From Autumnicola musiva (GTDB lineage: Bacteria; Bacteroidota; Bacteroidia; Flavobacteriales; Flavobacteriaceae): a stretch of 64,000 nucleotides of DNA. Made by a program: the position numbers and the translations under genes. Positions 17,892-27,040 of this stretch are shown here, piece after piece (within the stretch, counting starts at the first letter, position 1; the number at the start of each line of letters is the position of its first letter). Below the pieces are notes generated by a model. That model had not been told where the DNA came from and ran no database searches. It was given only the letters and a program-made list of their open reading frames with translations. The stretch lies in NCBI RefSeq assembly GCF_031846585.1, contig NZ_JAVRHK010000006.1:176745-240744 (forward strand), in the 5' to 3' direction.

Positions 17892-18665
17892 ATGAAAATT
17901 GCCACCTATAACGTAAATGGGATTAATGCCAGGCTCCATGTTTTGCTACGCTGGCTGAAAGCTACCAAACCCGATGTGGTTTGCCTGCAGGAATTAAAAG
18001 CTCCCAATGAAAAATTCCCGGAAAAAGCTATTATTGATGCCGGATACAATGCAATATGGCATGGACAAAAACAGTGGAACGGAGTGGCTATTTTGGCTCG
18101 CGATATAGAAATTAATGAAACGGCAAGAGGCCTTGCAGGTGATCCGGAAGATGTACAAAGCAGATACCTGGAAGCATTGGTTGGGGATATTATAATTGGA
18201 TGTATTTATTTACCCAACGGTAACCCCGCTCCCGGCCCCAAATTTGATTATAAAATGCGCTGGTTTAAGCGGCTGCAACAGCATGCTTCACAATTATTGC
18301 AATTGGATACTCCCGTAATACTTGTGGGAGATTATAATGTAATGCCTACAGAACTCGATGTGTACAAACCGGAACGTTGGCTGGAGGATGCTTTGTTTTT
18401 GCCGGAAGTAAGGGAAGCCTTTAGCAATCTTATAAAGCAGGGCTGGACTGATGCCATAAGAGATTTGTATCCAGAGGAGAAAATTTATACTTTCTGGGAC
18501 TATTTTAGGAATGCCTATAAACGTGATGCCGGCCTACGGATTGATCATTTTCTGCTAAGTCCGAATGTAAAAAGCGAGCTTATTGATGCCGGTGTAGACC
18601 GGGAAGTGCGCGGTTGGGAAAAAACCAGTGACCATGCTCCGGTATGGATTCAGTTAGAAAATTAA
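17892..18665 (+). CDS. xth: Exodeoxyribonuclease III
   Basis: This 257-residue protein of the exonuclease-endonuclease-phosphatase fold has the ExoIII motifs 'MKIATYNVNGINARL', 'CLQELKAP' (metal-binding Glu), 'YLPNGNP', 'LVGDYNVMPTELDVY' and 'GLRIDHFLLSP...TSDHAPVW' (catalytic Asp-His). It cleaves at abasic sites and degrades 3' ends in base-excision repair. Its length fits the family. It is convergent with the following secreted-protein gene and has no obvious terminator between them. Confidence 0.93.
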   Translation: MKIATYNVNGINARLHVLLRWLKATKPDVVCLQELKAPNEKFPEKAIIDAGYNAIWHGQKQWNGVAILARDIEINETARGLAGDPEDVQSRYLEALVGDIIIGCIYLPNGNPAPGPKFDYKMRWFKRLQQHASQLLQLDTPVILVGDYNVMPTELDVYKPERWLEDALFLPEVREAFSNLIKQGWTDAIRDLYPEEKIYTFWDYFRNAYKRDAGLRIDHFLLSPNVKSELIDAGVDREVRGWEKTSDHAPVWIQLEN

Positions 18666-18724
18666 ATAAATACAGGCAAAGTTTTCTTCAACTATTCATC
18701 AGGAAATCAAAGTTTATAATGCCA

Positions 18725-19399
18725 TTAGCTTTCTTTAAGTTTCTTTAGCTCCTGCTGCAAACTATCAACCTTTTGCTGCAAATTCTGAGCTTTAAGTTTT
18801 AACGCCTTTACCTCTTTTTGTTGCGAATCTTGCCCTTCCCTTTTTTCTAAACGCTCGGCCTCACGTTGCATTTGCTCCGCCTCCCTAAGCAAATGTTCAG
18901 CCCGGCGTTCAAGCGATTTCGTTTGGTTATCCTCTTCACCGGAAAGCAATTGTTTTACATCTTCCCCGGTTTTTATAAACTTTTGGATCAGGTTATTTGC
19001 GGCTTGTTCTTTATCCAGTTTCATTCGTAATTTTCCTGAAGAAATCTCAATGCTATAAATTTCATCTCCTTTGCTGGCCAGGCTCCATTCCCATTCGTCA
19101 TCATTTTTTTCCAGATTTTCTTTACCAAAATTATTCAACAAAAGCTCTTTTAAAGCAGCATTATTTTTAGAAGGAAAATTTGCGCGAAACTTATACGAAT
19201 TGTCAGTTTCGCTAATGGAAATAGAAAGATTTCCATTTCCCTTTTCATCGCTATTTGAAACGGAGTGTACATAATTGCTGTTCTTACTCGAAGAGGTACT
19301 TACCGTAGTTGAATTTGTGGGGGTTGGAGTAGGGGTTAGCTGGGCAAAAACCGAAATGCTCAAGCTAAGTAATAAACTGTTTAAAAGAATAATCTTCAT
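18725..19399 (-). CDS. Secreted protein with C-terminal coiled coil, unknown function
   Basis: This 224-residue protein starts with a signal peptide (residues 1-19, hydrophobic, ending 'SVFAQ'), then a Thr/Pro/Ser-rich stretch and a ~100-residue domain with no recognised fold. Residues ~165-222 form a Lys/Glu/Gln-rich coiled coil. It is exported, probably to the periplasm. The gene lies 29 bases downstream of the response regulator stop on the same strand, so it likely belongs to the same operon as the two-component system and may be an accessory sensor or an output. Confidence 0.7.
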   Translation of the reverse strand: MKIILLNSLLLSLSISVFAQLTPTPTPTNSTTVSTSSSKNSNYVHSVSNSDEKGNGNLSISISETDNSYKFRANFPSKNNAALKELLLNNFGKENLEKNDDEWEWSLASKGDEIYSIEISSGKLRMKLDKEQAANNLIQKFIKTGEDVKQLLSGEEDNQTKSLERRAEHLLREAEQMQREAERLEKREGQDSQQKEVKALKLKAQNLQQKVDSLQQELKKLKES

Positions 19400-19428
19400 A
19401 AGTGTAGAATTTTAAGTGATTTAATATA

Positions 19429-20148
19429 TTAACTAATCTTTTCTGCTTCTTCATTAATATGAAATGTAAGTCCAATCCCGCGTGTACTTTCAATATAAAT
19501 ATTAGGATCTGCTTTAAAATGTTTTCGAATACGGCTGATGAATACATCCATACTCCTTCCGGAAAAAAAGTCATCATTTTCCCAAATTGTATTCAGAATT
19601 TGCTCCCGCTTCAACAACTGGTTTTTATGTTGAAAAAAGTAGTTGATTAACGCAGCTTCTTTTTCTGTGATCTTCTGAACATTGCCGTTTCGCAGCAAGC
19701 GATAATTGCCAGTATCCAGAGTATAACTGCCAATTTGAATTTTGGACGACTTCTTTATAAGGTTTGGATTTTGTGTTCGGCGTAGAATATTGTTAAGCCG
19801 TAACACCAATATATCTGCATCAAAAGGCTTTACTATATAATCATCTGCTCCTAACTTCAGGCCCTTTATCTTATCTTCTTTCAGCTTGCGGGCTGTTAGA
19901 AAAATAAAGGGAATTTCCGGAGCTTTATTAATCATTTTTTCAGCTAATCGAAAACCATCCATATTAGGCATCATTATATCCAACACGGCAATGGAAAAAT
20001 GATTTTCACTGGATTTTTGAAAAATTTCAAGTGCTTCACTTCCGCTCTTCGCCCAGGTAATCTGATAGTGGTGTACCTCCAGGTATTGCTTGAGGATACT
20101 TCCAAAATCCACATCGTCTTCGGCCAGTAAAATATGCTTATTTTTCAT
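19429..20148 (-). CDS. OmpR-family response regulator
   Basis: The 239 residues comprise a receiver domain (acidic pair at 11-12, phospho-acceptor Asp57 in 'VLDIMMPNMDG', Thr85, Lys107 in 'IVKPFD') and an OmpR/PhoB winged helix with 'LKREQILNTIWENDDFFSGRSMDVFISRIRKHF' and 'ESTRGIGLTFHI'. It is translated from an ATGA overlap with the kinase gene (20145-20148), so the two are coupled. Likely targets are the 11-bp-spaced TTAACC repeats upstream of the kinase and of the outer-membrane receptor gene. Confidence 0.95.
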   Translation of the reverse strand: MKNKHILLAEDDVDFGSILKQYLEVHHYQITWAKSGSEALEIFQKSSENHFSIAVLDIMMPNMDGFRLAEKMINKAPEIPFIFLTARKLKEDKIKGLKLGADDYIVKPFDADILVLRLNNILRRTQNPNLIKKSSKIQIGSYTLDTGNYRLLRNGNVQKITEKEAALINYFFQHKNQLLKREQILNTIWENDDFFSGRSMDVFISRIRKHFKADPNIYIESTRGIGLTFHINEEAEKIS

Positions 20149-21539
20149 TTTTCCATGGGAAGTTTTATAATAAAAATGCTACCCTTTCCCGGTTCGCTTT
20201 CTATTGAAATTTCCCCGTGGTGTGCTTGTATAATTTGTTGAACATAGTACAGGCCTAGACCAAGGCCATTTTGCGAATATGTATTGCCCTGCGGAACACG
20301 ATAAAATTTCTCAAAAAGACTTTTTTGGGCGGTTTTTGAAATTCCTATTCCCCGGTCCCTTATAGTGATAGTATAATAGTTTTGATCCATTGCTGTTCTT
20401 AATTTTATCTTGACAGGATCTTCACTATACTTAACCGCATTTTCCAGCAAATTGAAAAGTGCAGTGGTAAAATAAAATTTATCCAGCTGCAACACTGCAT
20501 TTTCGGAATGAAAATCGGTTTCTATGAAAAGCTTACGATGCTGCTGACCTGCTTTAAAATCTTCCAAAACTTCTTTCAAATAAGGACGCACCCTAACCTG
20601 TTTATGTTGTAGCGGTATATTTCCTGCGTTAAGGCTGGTGCTCATTACCTGGTCAATTAATTTTTGAATACGATCGTTCTGCCGGTCTATAGTGGCTAAG
20701 GAATGGGCAATTGCTTGCGGATTTTCTTTAATTTTTTGAAGCTTCAGGCTTTTGGTAGCTATTCCCAAAGTAGCCAGTGGCGTTTTTAGTTCGTGAGTAA
20801 TATTATTAATAAAATCAGTTTTAATACTATTTATTTTTTTCTGCTTAATAAGGTTTTTCAGGGAATAATAAAACAAGCCCAGCATTGACATAAAAATAAA
20901 TACGGAGCCAGCCATAATACCTGCCATTTGCTTGAAAACTATGCTTTTTTGATCCATGATTTGCATCAAATCCTGTGTTTTCACTTCTAAATTATATTGC
21001 TGCGTAATAATATCTTCACCGGTCTGATCTATAAAATCAAATTGCGAAAAGTTACGGGACATACTTACAGAACTTCCTTCGTCATTTGGAAAATCTGCAC
21101 CAAACAACTTAAAGCTCTTCTCATTTTTTAGCGGAAAGATTGTATCATTCTCATTTCCAAAAATTACAATACTTGTAATATTTTTTTTGTAATTAAGGGC
21201 ATACCCTAAATCTCGCTTGTGCAACTCACGTTTATAAATCTGATAATATTGTGGGTATAAAGTATCTGTCTTTAATTTTAGGTTATTAAGCAATTCATTT
21301 TTACTAATTCGATTATTCTTATAATCGCCTATTTCGTTTTTAAGTTCCTCACCCCAAAAATCTACAATTGAATCAAGCTCCTGGTTATAATCAATCTCTG
21401 AAATTTGATCCCGGGTTTGTTTCATAAAAGCATTGCGTTTTAGGGTATAAGTATTGTAAATTAAATAGCCCTGAATACTAGAAAGCGCAATAAACACTAC
21501 AATGGAAACGCTGATCAACCAAAAAAACTTCGTTTTCAT
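20145..21539 (-). CDS. Sensor histidine kinase of the two-component system
   Basis: This 464-residue membrane kinase has TM1 at ~8-28, a periplasmic domain ~35-205 with no recognised fold, TM2 at ~207-228, then a dimerisation/phosphotransfer helix with His249 in 'INNITHELKTPLATL'. A HATPase domain follows with N-box 'ALFNLLENAVKYS', G1 'DRGIGIS' and G2 'GLGLGLYYVQQI'. It is the first gene of a unit with the response regulator and the secreted coiled-coil protein, divergent from the TonB-type receptor gene. Its signal may be an envelope cue linked to that receptor. Confidence 0.95.
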   Translation of the reverse strand: MKTKFFWLISVSIVVFIALSSIQGYLIYNTYTLKRNAFMKQTRDQISEIDYNQELDSIVDFWGEELKNEIGDYKNNRISKNELLNNLKLKTDTLYPQYYQIYKRELHKRDLGYALNYKKNITSIVIFGNENDTIFPLKNEKSFKLFGADFPNDEGSSVSMSRNFSQFDFIDQTGEDIITQQYNLEVKTQDLMQIMDQKSIVFKQMAGIMAGSVFIFMSMLGLFYYSLKNLIKQKKINSIKTDFINNITHELKTPLATLGIATKSLKLQKIKENPQAIAHSLATIDRQNDRIQKLIDQVMSTSLNAGNIPLQHKQVRVRPYLKEVLEDFKAGQQHRKLFIETDFHSENAVLQLDKFYFTTALFNLLENAVKYSEDPVKIKLRTAMDQNYYTITIRDRGIGISKTAQKSLFEKFYRVPQGNTYSQNGLGLGLYYVQQIIQAHHGEISIESEPGKGSIFIIKLPMEK

Positions 21540-21600
21540 ATTATTTAATCTGCTTCAAACATAATACAGTTCTTCCATTTTATAAGGAGAATTATGATTG

Positions 21601-21722
21601 TTAACCCATCATTAACCGTGGAGAAGTATAGAGAATCTATCTTCTTGGGATTTCCTAAAATTTATAACCAGGCATTTCTCTTCTGCAATTTACATTAACC
21701 CTGCGTTAACCCAGCTTTAACC
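21601..21722. promoter_or_regulatory. Two arrays of TTAACC direct repeats at 11-bp spacing, probable response-regulator operators
   Basis: TTAACC occurs at 21601 and 21612 (62 bp upstream of the kinase gene) and at 21695, 21706 and 21717 (about 50 bp upstream of the receptor gene). Every spacing inside an array is exactly 11 bp. Tandem half-sites one helical turn apart are how OmpR/PhoB-type dimers bind. The adjacent OmpR-family regulator is the obvious candidate, implying autoregulation and control of the receptor. Confidence 0.7.
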
Positions 21723-21772
21723 GTCTTTTCTATCTGGCTTTTCCACCTTTACCAAATCAAAAATTATATACG

Positions 21773-24175
21773 ATGAAATTTTTAAAATTAAGCCTCCTGT
21801 TTATTTTATGTGGATTAGTGAAAACTTCTTTTTCTCAAAATTTAATACTATTTGAGGGAAGTATTAAAACTGAAAGCCGGGAGTCTGTTTTCGCGGCCGA
21901 TGTCTTAATAAAAAATATTGAAACAGATAAAGTTATAGCTTATACCACTACCGATTCTCTGGGAAACTTCGGTATTGAAGTTCTTCCGGGTACTTATTTA
22001 ATGGAAGTGCATCACCTGGCTTTTGAAAGCTACAGTAATAGCCTGCGTATTTCTAAAGATATAACTTCGAAGCAAATTGTATTAAATCCAGGAGAAGAAA
22101 GGCTTTCTGAAGTAATTATTACCGCTAGAAAACCACTACTGGAGAAAAAACTGGACCGGATGGTACTTAATGTTGGCAATCGTCCTGCTTTTGCAGGCAG
22201 TAATTCATTTGAATTACTGAAAAGCGCTCCGGGCATCTATACATCTTTGGGAAACCGCCTGAAATTGATGGGAAAATCGGGAATCAGGCTAATGTTAAAT
22301 GGCCGCTTGCAGCAACTGAATGAAGATGAAATTAGTAATTTTCTAAAAACCTTACCTGCAGAAGATATTGAATCTATAGAGATTATTACCACACCACCGG
22401 CCAAATATGAAGCTGAAGGTAACGCCGGAATTATTAACATTATTACCAAAAAACAAAGCGGTAAGGGATGGAACGGGAACCTGGCTTTAACAGGATACTA
22501 TGGCGATTATGGACGATATTTGGGGCAGGCCGGGTTTCAATATCAGGGGGAACTATTAAAAACAACGGTTTCCTATAGCGGTGGTAAAGTGAATTCCTTC
22601 GAAGAAATAGAGCAGTACAATAATTCGGAATTGCCGGAAGGTGAACAGCGTTACAGATCTTTTAATTATGAGCCTAGGAAACGGTTTTACAATGTTTTAA
22701 GATCACAGGTTGATTTTCAAATAAACAATAGTTCAAATATGAGTTTTTCAACCCGTACTTCTATCAACGAAAACAATCGACCTTCTATAAATCAGACTTT
22801 TCTAACAAATAGTGAAAATAACACGGTTAGTTCATTTCAGACTTCTACCCGGGAAGAAGTGAAATTTACAAACTACAGTGCCGATTTATATTATGAATAT
22901 AAGCTAGATTCCTTAGGAAAGAAAATTTCACTTTCTGCCAGTTCAGCAGGATTCGGTACGCAGAATGATCAAAATTTCAAGAACCTGTTTAATGCTGAAG
23001 AAAATAACTATAAAGAACGCTTGCAGAGCGATTTTGATAATGATACGCAAATTCATGCTTTCAAATTAGATATTAATTTACCCTATGCAAATATTTTATG
23101 GGAGACCGGCACAAAATATGGCCACACCAGGGCAAAAAATAATTTCCTTTTTGAAAGTTTTGAAAATGATGAATGGTTAAAAGATACAAATCTGAGCAAC
23201 GATTTTCAGTATCAGGAATATAATGCTGCAATATATGTTTCGGTGCAAAAAGAATTATCAGATCGCTGGGAAGTAAAAGCAGGCTTGCGAGGTGAATATA
23301 CAGCTACTGAAGGTTTTTCGCCCACCTTAGAACAAACCACCACTTTTAATTATTTTAAACTTTTTCCCACTTTTTACCTGCAGTATGGTGCAAGTAAAGA
23401 TTACCAGCTCAACTTTACGTATTCCAGGCGGATTAACCGACCTGATTACCGGGATTTAAATCCATTTATTACCTATCAGAGTCCATTGTTTTCCAACCAG
23501 GGAAATCCGTTGTTACGCCCGGAATTCACTCATTCCATAGAATTTAATCACATTATTGATAAGAAATATATTGTCACTCCTTTTTATAATTTCACCCAGT
23601 CTTATTATTCTGAGTTTCCGCAAAATGTTCCCGGGTCTGCGGAAACCCGCTACACTTTTGGAAACATAGGGAATAATCAGAATTTCGGACTTCAGGCAGT
23701 AATTCCTGTTAAGTTCAATGATAAAATTCAATTACAACAAACCTTATTGGCGTTATATCAATATTATAATATTTCGTATAATTCAATTTCTGAAAACCCG
23801 CATGGATTCTTTTGGATGTATCAATTTTCCTTTAATGTAGCCTTCAGCGAAAATCTGCAAGCTGAAATATCCGGAAATTACCGAAGCAGCACCTTACAGG
23901 GATTTTACCAGATAGAAAGTTCGGCTGATTTGGATATAGGTTTCAGTTATTCTTTTTGGAAGAAAAAAGCACGGCTTTACGCGGGCCTTTCTGATATATT
24001 ATATACCAACCGGAGCAAAGTAGCAATTCAATATCCTTCGCAATCCTTAGGATTTACCCGATACAACGATACCCGTTTATTGAAAATAGGATTTAATTAC
24101 ACTTTCGGGCAAAAAAACTTAAAAGAAAATATTTCCTTTGGAAGTGCCAGTGAAGAAGAACAGAGGAGAAACTAA
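21773..24175 (+). CDS. Outer-membrane beta-barrel receptor (TonB-dependent-type) with carboxypeptidase-like N-terminus
   Basis: This 800-residue protein has a signal peptide at ~1-21, a carboxypeptidase-regulatory-like beta domain ~25-110, a plug-like region ~120-225 ('LMLNGRLQQLNEDEISNFL', 'ITTPPAKYEAEGNAGIINI') and a large beta-barrel ending in '...KIGFNYTFGQ'. It belongs to the family-3 outer-membrane barrels of Bacteroidota, which often lack a clear TonB box; the substrate is unknown. It has no SusD partner. Control by the divergent two-component system is suggested by the repeat arrays in its promoter region. It is the last chromosomal gene before the island. Confidence 0.9.
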   Translation: MKFLKLSLLFILCGLVKTSFSQNLILFEGSIKTESRESVFAADVLIKNIETDKVIAYTTTDSLGNFGIEVLPGTYLMEVHHLAFESYSNSLRISKDITSKQIVLNPGEERLSEVIITARKPLLEKKLDRMVLNVGNRPAFAGSNSFELLKSAPGIYTSLGNRLKLMGKSGIRLMLNGRLQQLNEDEISNFLKTLPAEDIESIEIITTPPAKYEAEGNAGIINIITKKQSGKGWNGNLALTGYYGDYGRYLGQAGFQYQGELLKTTVSYSGGKVNSFEEIEQYNNSELPEGEQRYRSFNYEPRKRFYNVLRSQVDFQINNSSNMSFSTRTSINENNRPSINQTFLTNSENNTVSSFQTSTREEVKFTNYSADLYYEYKLDSLGKKISLSASSAGFGTQNDQNFKNLFNAEENNYKERLQSDFDNDTQIHAFKLDINLPYANILWETGTKYGHTRAKNNFLFESFENDEWLKDTNLSNDFQYQEYNAAIYVSVQKELSDRWEVKAGLRGEYTATEGFSPTLEQTTTFNYFKLFPTFYLQYGASKDYQLNFTYSRRINRPDYRDLNPFITYQSPLFSNQGNPLLRPEFTHSIEFNHIIDKKYIVTPFYNFTQSYYSEFPQNVPGSAETRYTFGNIGNNQNFGLQAVIPVKFNDKIQLQQTLLALYQYYNISYNSISENPHGFFWMYQFSFNVAFSENLQAEISGNYRSSTLQGFYQIESSADLDIGFSYSFWKKKARLYAGLSDILYTNRSKVAIQYPSQSLGFTRYNDTRLLKIGFNYTFGQKNLKENISFGSASEEEQRRN

Positions 24176-24498
24176 TTTTTAAAAATCCAAAGTTATTTCT
24201 TAAAAAGTAATTAGTGATAAATATTCAGACGCTGAAACTACTTTTAAGATCAAATAACATTTTCTATTACTGAGATTAAAAATTAATAAAAATATAATGA
24301 GAGTAGAGCAGTAATTTTTTTTGAATTGACCATGAATCAATTAATAAACTTTAAAGAATCATATCTGAACTATAATTTATATTATGTAAAATGGGATTCA
24401 ATGTAAAGGATGTTCATATTGATTTATACTACCTGTTTAAATAAGCATACACATCAAATATTTTTATATCTTAATTCCGAAATCTAAGATTAAGATAA
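24176..24498. other. Left island boundary region
   Basis: About 320 AT-rich bases lie between the receptor gene and the first recombinase, without a gene. A short inverted repeat, aattga (24324-24329) and tcaatt (24337-24342), could be part of a recombination core, but this is not tested. The recombinase operon promoter must lie here, although no exact TAnnTTTG box was found. Confidence 0.4.
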
Positions 24499-25620
24499 AT
24501 GAATATTGTCCGAGTAAGTTTTAAATGTGATATAAATAAACCAGTTCTCTGCAAAGAATCAGTTCCTGTTTATTTACCATTTAAGTACAATATCCTTTCT
24601 TTAAAGAATAAATCCTACAAAACGCAATATAATTATATGCACTCCATCAAAATTTTATTCGAATTTTTTGAGGACCAAAAAATTAACTTACAACTGGAAA
24701 TATTAAAAAGTAATTTTTCTCTCATCCTTGGTAAAATTGATAGTTTAACGATGTACTTGGAAACTAAGGAATCCAAAACTAAAGATGCCAGCAATCCAAA
24801 TTCATTTTTAACTAAAAATAATCATCTATGCAGAATGAGAAATTTCCTGGAATGGTGTAATCTTTATTTCAACAATTCCTCTAATGATGAGAATAGACAA
24901 ATTGAATCAATATTTAATTCTCATATTGTTTCGTTTGGGTATAATTCATCATATACTAGTTTAGAGAAAAAGGATATAAAAAATATTTTGGACCTAGCTC
25001 ATCCCCATTCCGAAAATAATCCCTTTGTTAAAAAAAATAGAGTTAGAAATTTTGTTATTATTCTTCTACTCAGTGAAACAGGTTTAAGACTTAGTGAACT
25101 GCTAAAAATAAAAACTGATGACTTTATAAGAGATGGAAGAAAAATATATTTACGAATAGTCAATCGTAATATAGACAAAGAAGATACTCGAAAAAATCCT
25201 CCAAGTCTAAAAAATTACTATGGAATTAGAACCGTAGGAATCAGCCAAGGAACCTATGAATTAATAGACTTATATATCCAACAACATCGAAAAAAGAATC
25301 AACATCACTCCTATCTTTTTACAAGTGATATAAACGGAAATCCATTAGCTAAGAACAGTGTATCAAATATTTTCCATATTATTTCTATTAAATTAAATTT
25401 AAAATTTACTCCTCATGTTTTACGACATTTTTTTTCTGAAACTATGCTAGAGTTTTTAATAGAAATAAAGAAAATTGATATGGAGCGTGCCAAAGATGAA
25501 CTCAGAATAATTTGTGGTTGGTCTATAAATTCTAATATGCCAAACCTTTACACTAAAAACTATATTTCAAAGTTAGCCAATAACCATAACCAAGAAAGAA
25601 TAACTTGTGTCAATAGCTAA
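24499..25620 (+). CDS. ginA: Tyrosine recombinase 1 of the trio (GinA-like)
   Basis: This 373-residue site-specific recombinase has an N-terminal SAM-like core-binding region (~40-125) and a catalytic domain with Arg197 in 'ETGLRLSELLKIK', His306-x-x-Arg309 in 'TPHVLRHFFSE' and a Tyr nucleophile at 351 or 355 ('NLYTKNYIS'). Its size and first position fit GinA of GInts and TnpA of Tn554. The next gene begins inside its last 14 bases. It should cut and rejoin the element ends together with the other two recombinases. The gene name is assigned by synteny. Confidence 0.8.
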   Translation: MNIVRVSFKCDINKPVLCKESVPVYLPFKYNILSLKNKSYKTQYNYMHSIKILFEFFEDQKINLQLEILKSNFSLILGKIDSLTMYLETKESKTKDASNPNSFLTKNNHLCRMRNFLEWCNLYFNNSSNDENRQIESIFNSHIVSFGYNSSYTSLEKKDIKNILDLAHPHSENNPFVKKNRVRNFVIILLLSETGLRLSELLKIKTDDFIRDGRKIYLRIVNRNIDKEDTRKNPPSLKNYYGIRTVGISQGTYELIDLYIQQHRKKNQHHSYLFTSDINGNPLAKNSVSNIFHIISIKLNLKFTPHVLRHFFSETMLEFLIEIKKIDMERAKDELRIICGWSINSNMPNLYTKNYISKLANNHNQERITCVNS

Positions 25621-27040
25621 GATTCCTGCTTTATTAAGGATAGAATTATCAACTACGACTGCACACGTAATCCATACTGCAGAAGATGTTTGGACGATAC
25701 CAGTTGGAGGAATTAATAACCACATACATTGGAATAAACTGATTATTAGCGAAGAACTAACATTTTATTTCAAACTTTACGTCATTCATAGACTTCAAAC
25801 TAGATCTGTTGCGACTGTGATGAATGGTGATTATAGAATGATCATTGAGTTGAACCGCAAACAAATATCTTTTCCATTTAATTCAGATGGCGTTTTAAGC
25901 TTTTTACGACATAGCCAAAATTATAATTTAGTAAATGCCTTTAAGGGATTTTATGGCTGGGCTTTACAAAGAGCCTACAAAGGCTTTGATTCGGTATTAA
26001 TGGATCAGATTAAGGAGATTAAAATCAAACGACAGAATCCATATCATAAAATTTTTCTACAGCAAAATTTTGTAACAGATGAAGAAGACCTGCTTATACG
26101 CAACAGAATAGCAGAAATAGATATTACAAAATGCAGTTGGATTGAGCTAAGAAATAATATAATTCTAAATATTTCTTATGAACTAGCTCCCCGCCCATCA
26201 CAGTTTTACTTAATTAATGTTGAAGATTTCATTTCTGTAAAGACCCAAGAAAAGATCTATTTTTCCATTAATTTACCTATGTCCAAAAAGAGAAAATCTC
26301 TTAGAATTGAGAAAAGGAACCGAAGCATTAGTCTCAGTTTAGGTGAAAAAATTGAGAAGTTGTTGTTGCTATATAAATATTATAGATTTCCATCTAAATC
26401 TCTATTTCTGTCAAACAATAGAAGCAGGCTTTTAGTATCTGATTACACCTCTATTATAAAGGCAGAAATGAATACCTTGAATATTAACAAAACTCCTACG
26501 GATTTAAGACATCATTTGGCGCAATCTTTAGCTGATCAGGGAGCATCAGCCGAAGTTATAGCGGAATTAATGGGACATAATTCAACTCTACCAGCGCGTG
26601 CATACATAGCTGCAACGCCAAAAATTGCAGAGATAAAGGCAAAAGCTTTAGGAAAAAATCCTAAGTACATGGAAATTATGGATATGATGGTTACAGGTAA
26701 AATTATAGAACGAAAGGATGCACTTCATGAAAGATGGATAAAAGGAATGATTGCTCAACAGTATATTGGAGGTATTGGATCATGTGGTTTACCTTCTAAT
26801 ACTTCTTGCCCTAAAAACCCTGTATATGCATGCTATACATGCATAAAATTCCATCCATTTAAGGATGGTAATCATGTTGTTGTAAAAGAGGAACTTCAAA
26901 AACAAGCACAATATTTTGTTGACATAGCAGAAAATGTGAATGATTTAAGTACAAACAGAACAGTTCATCAATTAGAGGATACGATAATAGCTGTAGATCG
27001 AATAATTACTAAAATTAGCTCAAGTGAAAATGGAAATTAA
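25607..27040 (+). CDS. ginB: Tyrosine recombinase 2 of the trio (GinB-like)
   Basis: Translation starts at GTG 25607 within the end of the preceding gene. The 477 residues include a catalytic domain with Arg in 'YELAPRPSQFYLINVEDF', 'PTDLRHHLAQSLADQG' (Thr in place of the first His of HxxR), 'IAELMGHNS' and Tyr in 'PARAYIAATP'. The C-terminal ~110 residues add a Cys/His cluster, 'SCGLPSNTSCPKNPVYACYT', probably zinc-binding. The extra Cys-rich tail is a feature of Tn554/GInt-type recombinases. It overlaps the third recombinase gene by 17 bases at its end. Confidence 0.8.
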   Translation: MSIAKIPALLRIELSTTTAHVIHTAEDVWTIPVGGINNHIHWNKLIISEELTFYFKLYVIHRLQTRSVATVMNGDYRMIIELNRKQISFPFNSDGVLSFLRHSQNYNLVNAFKGFYGWALQRAYKGFDSVLMDQIKEIKIKRQNPYHKIFLQQNFVTDEEDLLIRNRIAEIDITKCSWIELRNNIILNISYELAPRPSQFYLINVEDFISVKTQEKIYFSINLPMSKKRKSLRIEKRNRSISLSLGEKIEKLLLLYKYYRFPSKSLFLSNNRSRLLVSDYTSIIKAEMNTLNINKTPTDLRHHLAQSLADQGASAEVIAELMGHNSTLPARAYIAATPKIAEIKAKALGKNPKYMEIMDMMVTGKIIERKDALHERWIKGMIAQQYIGGIGSCGLPSNTSCPKNPVYACYTCIKFHPFKDGNHVVVKEELQKQAQYFVDIAENVNDLSTNRTVHQLEDTIIAVDRIITKISSSENGN

